Source: Candidatus Colwellbacteria bacterium RIFCSPHIGHO2_02_FULL_45_17 (lineage in GTDB: Bacteria > Patescibacteriota > Minisyncoccia > UBA6257 > Colwellbacteraceae). Taken from it: 7,078 nucleotides of DNA. Shown piece after piece: positions 6,046 to 7,078 of this stretch. A program made the translations under genes and the position numbers. The stretch's first letter is position 1, and the number at the start of each line of letters is the position of its first letter. The stretch spans positions 7,271 through 14,348 of the forward strand of contig MHIV01000011.1 of NCBI GenBank assembly GCA_001817685.1, given 5' to 3'. The notes under the pieces were generated by a model. That model saw nothing but the letters and a program-made list of their open reading frames with translations, made no database searches and was not told where the DNA came from.

Positions 6046-6429
6046 ATGGCCCAAAAGGTCAAGTTCCCGGCTCTGAAGGATATGGAACGGTTCGTCGTTG
6101 TCGCTTCGGACGAGGAAGACTGCATAGCGAAGTACACCGCAGAGAAGCCCGACCTCGAGAAGTTGGGCTGGGAGTGCAAGGTGTACGCACCGGGCGAGTA
6201 TCCCTGCGTGATCAGGGGTTACGAAGACCGGAACGGCTGGCAGGTCGTCTGCGAGGCACATATCCGTAGCGGCAAGGTCGTAACGGATATGTATGCCTTC
6301 AACGTCCACGAGCGACAGATGGTTAGCCGTTACCCGAACGACTTTCTGGCCAGGAGCATTCTGGCCCAGACGATTGGGACGGCTACGGACCGTCTGATTC
6401 CCAAGAGCAGGGACCGGAGGAACAAATAA
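6046..6429 (+). CDS. Unrecognised 127-residue protein, high-GC single-gene cassette
   Basis: I do not recognise this protein. It is soluble-looking, with no signal peptide or membrane helix. It has four cysteines (C26, C44, C54, C69), several tryptophans and tyrosines in a probably strand-rich centre (about 41-95), and a basic C-terminal tail (RLIPKSRDRRNK, 116-127). By hand count 98 of 127 codons end in G or C (about 77%), against about half in the neighbouring 49-residue gene. It has its own near-consensus promoter, a GGAGG ribosome binding site and its own terminator whose stem contains the stop codon. It is therefore an autonomous, probably well-expressed unit set between operons of different composition. 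The composition suggests transfer or selection for translation efficiency. The + strand is chosen over the open frame on the other strand because promoter, ribosome binding site and terminator all agree. Function is unknown. Confidence 0.8.
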   Translation: MAQKVKFPALKDMERFVVVASDEEDCIAKYTAEKPDLEKLGWECKVYAPGEYPCVIRGYEDRNGWQVVCEAHIRSGKVVTDMYAFNVHERQMVSRYPNDFLARSILAQTIGTATDRLIPKSRDRRNK

Positions 6430-6466
6430 CGGGGTTTGGCGCAAGTCAGACCCCGTTCACGTTTTT
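6428..6466 (+). terminator. Intrinsic terminator with GCAA tetraloop
   Basis: AACGGGGTTTGGC (6428-6440) pairs with GTCAGACCCCGTT (6445-6457) as a 13-bp stem with two G-U wobbles, capped by GCAA, a stable GNRA loop. CACG and then five T residues (6462-6466) follow. The TAA stop at 6427-6429 runs into the base of the stem. Confidence 0.88.
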
Positions 6467-6491
6467 ATATGGATTTTGTGAGCACAGACTT

Positions 6492-6504
6492 TATAATGGC
6501 ACTA
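6492..6504 (+). promoter_or_regulatory. -10 box giving a probable leaderless mRNA
   Basis: A perfect TATAAT (6492-6497) is separated by six bases from the ATG at 6504, the same geometry as at 4464-4476. The preceding bases (ACT) do not form the TGn extension and no clear -35 is seen. Its position after a terminator and before a three-gene run supports a real promoter. Confidence 0.55.
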
Positions 6505-6653
6505 TGGTAAAGATTGACGATAAACTTTATCAATGCGAGAAATGCGGATCGCATTATGTCGAGAAGAATATCGCGGAGGAGTGCGAGGAATTTTGTAAGA
6601 AATATAACGCGTGCAATATAGAAATCATAAAATATGCAGTTGAGAACAAGTAG
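6504..6653 (+). CDS. Small Cys-rich, putative metal-binding protein (49 aa)
   Basis: This 49-residue product begins MVKIDDKLYQCEKCGSHY and has five cysteines: C11 and C14 as a CxxC knuckle followed by G15, then C27 and C31 (CEEFC), and C37 (ACN), with H17 nearby. The layout of one strand knuckle followed by Cys on a helix suggests a zinc ribbon or another metal or redox site. From memory, similar short proteins with a CExC...CExxC...SCN pattern occur in CPR bacteria and archaea without known function. Translation is expected from a leaderless transcript because the -10 box ends six bases before the ATG. The 3' end overlaps the alkyltransferase ORF by 20 nt, indicating coupled expression. It could sense metal or alkylation, act as an adaptor, or serve as a metal store; none of these can be shown from sequence. 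Confidence 0.72.
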   Translation: MVKIDDKLYQCEKCGSHYVEKNIAEECEEFCKKYNACNIEIIKYAVENK

Positions 6654-6903
6654 TTTTAAGAGCAGAGTCCTAGGTGTTGTCGCGGAAATTCCAAAAGGGG
6701 AAACGCGAACTTACAAACAAGTTGCGGCTCTTGCCGGAAGCCCGAATGCATACCGCGCAGTCGGGAATATTATGAGTAAAAATAACAATCCCAAAGTACC
6801 ATGCCACAGAGTCGTGAAATCCGACGGAACAGCCGGAGGATATAGCGGCAGAGGTGGGAGAGCTGGTAAAGTAAATATTCTAAAAAAAGAAGGAGCTATA
6901 TAA
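6634..6903 (+). CDS. Minimal O6-alkylguanine-DNA alkyltransferase (MGMT-family) protein
   Basis: This 89-residue protein is only the C-terminal DNA-binding/catalytic domain of the MGMT/Ogt family. It shows F..RVLGVVAEIPKGETRTYKQVA (8-31), the helix-turn-helix region, the base-flipping Arg in YRAVGN (R41), PCHRV (56-60) with acceptor Cys57, the substrate-lid segment SDGTAGGYSG (63-72), and the ending ILKKEGA with E86. The enzyme irreversibly transfers an alkyl group from guanine O6 in DNA to Cys57. Full-length relatives have about 160-180 residues including an N-terminal domain that is missing here. Alkyltransferase-like (ATL) proteins replace the cysteine, usually with Trp; this one keeps it, so direct repair is plausible. 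The segment before PCHRV is short (NNNPKV) compared with NPxPIxxPCHR. The start at 6634 lies inside the upstream gene with no Shine-Dalgarno, so coupling is likely. Confidence 0.87.
   Translation: MQLRTSSFKSRVLGVVAEIPKGETRTYKQVAALAGSPNAYRAVGNIMSKNNNPKVPCHRVVKSDGTAGGYSGRGGRAGKVNILKKEGAI
6890..6895 (+). promoter_or_regulatory. Shine-Dalgarno AAGGAG for the dehydratase
   Basis: AAGGAG lies nine bases before the ATG at 6905, inside the last codons of the alkyltransferase gene. It fixes the start of the next gene and shows that this organism uses Shine-Dalgarno pairing at some genes even though most starts here lack it. Confidence 0.7.
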
Positions 6904-6904
6904 A

Positions 6905-7078
6905 ATGGATTTATCAAAAAAGAAATGCGTTCCGTGCGAGGGAGGTGAAATCCCACTCGATGAAGAATCCGCGAAGGAGATGAAAAAGTGGGTTAATCCT
7001 AGTTGGGAGCTTGAGGCAAAGAATTTAAGCAGGGGATTTGAATTTAAGAACTTCGTCGAAGCGATGAAGTTTATAAAC
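6905..7078 (+). CDS. Pterin-4a-carbinolamine dehydratase, N-terminal part (3' end outside window)
   Basis: This frame of 58 codons is open to the right edge. It shows the family's start: CVPCEGG (8-14), a PLDEESAKEMKKWV helix (17-30), W34, and the LSRGFEFKNFVEAMKFIN segment (41-58), which matches the conserved L.R.F.F..F..A..F. pattern of PCD/DCoH. The enzyme dehydrates 4a-hydroxytetrahydropterin to regenerate the pterin cofactor of aromatic amino acid hydroxylases. The catalytic His-containing motif lies beyond the window, so activity cannot be judged. Its ATG is one base after the alkyltransferase stop and has a good Shine-Dalgarno. No hydroxylase is visible, so its partner reaction in this organism is open; stand-alone PCD genes are common in bacteria. 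The CxxC (C8, C11) could bind a metal or form a disulfide. Confidence 0.88.
   Translation, partial: MDLSKKKCVPCEGGEIPLDEESAKEMKKWVNPSWELEAKNLSRGFEFKNFVEAMKFIN

Noticed and set aside
6019..6444. 141-codon open frame on the - strand opposite the high-GC gene
   Set aside because: Promoter, GGAGG site and terminator all point to the + strand. The - frame is Pro/Arg/Leu-rich with its start beside the terminator stem, as expected for the shadow of a high-GC gene.
1..7078. CRISPR array, tRNA, rRNA, transposase, toxin-antitoxin or defence system
   Set aside because: I looked for regularly spaced repeats, cloverleaf-like arms, rRNA-like stretches and relevant domain motifs and found none.

Overview
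The window reads as chromosomal DNA from an ultra-small bacterium of the Candidate Phyla Radiation (Patescibacteria), most likely a Parcubacteria-type lineage. The evidence is indirect. There is a shortened UvrC, very tight gene packing with 1-20 nt overlaps, tiny membrane and Cys-rich proteins beside core genes, few Shine-Dalgarno sequences, and two genes whose -10 box sits so close to the ATG that their mRNAs should be leaderless. UGA ends two genes here (263-265 and 5126-5128), so this is not one of the lineages that read UGA as glycine (Gracilibacteria, SR1). Every gene recognised is on the + strand.

Region 1 (2-4303) is one dense operon: the end of a NUDIX hydrolase, a UvrC that stops straight after its RNase H-like nuclease domain, GlmS (glucosamine-6-phosphate synthase, start of the amino-sugar pathway to peptidoglycan), and the ATPase YchF. 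Junctions are a 4-nt overlap, a 2-nt gap and a 1-nt overlap. The genes combine nucleotide clean-up, excision repair, wall-precursor supply and a ribosome-associated ATPase.

Region 2 (4304-4475) is non-coding but highly self-complementary, with nested stems, and ends in an extended -10 box. Region 3 (4476-5655) is a three-gene overlapping unit: a PPC/DUF296 domain protein, a two-helix membrane protein, and a membrane-anchored bacterial PH domain protein.

Region 4 (5656-5935) has its own extended -10 promoter, a leader with a hairpin and a possible 15-codon ORF, a 39-residue single-helix membrane protein, and a strong intrinsic terminator. Region 5 (5968-6466) is a self-contained cassette: a near-consensus sigma70 promoter, a good Shine-Dalgarno, a 127-residue protein I do not recognise with markedly higher third-position GC, and a GNRA-capped terminator.

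Region 6 (6492-7078) begins with a leaderless promoter and encodes a 49-residue Cys-rich protein, a minimal O6-alkylguanine-DNA alkyltransferase, and the N-terminal part of a pterin-4a-carbinolamine dehydratase that runs off the window.

The best candidates for something undescribed are the high-GC orphan cassette, the structured intergenic element at 4318-4455, and the Cys-rich protein coupled to a minimal alkyltransferase. I saw no CRISPR array, tRNA, rRNA, insertion sequence or recognisable defence system.
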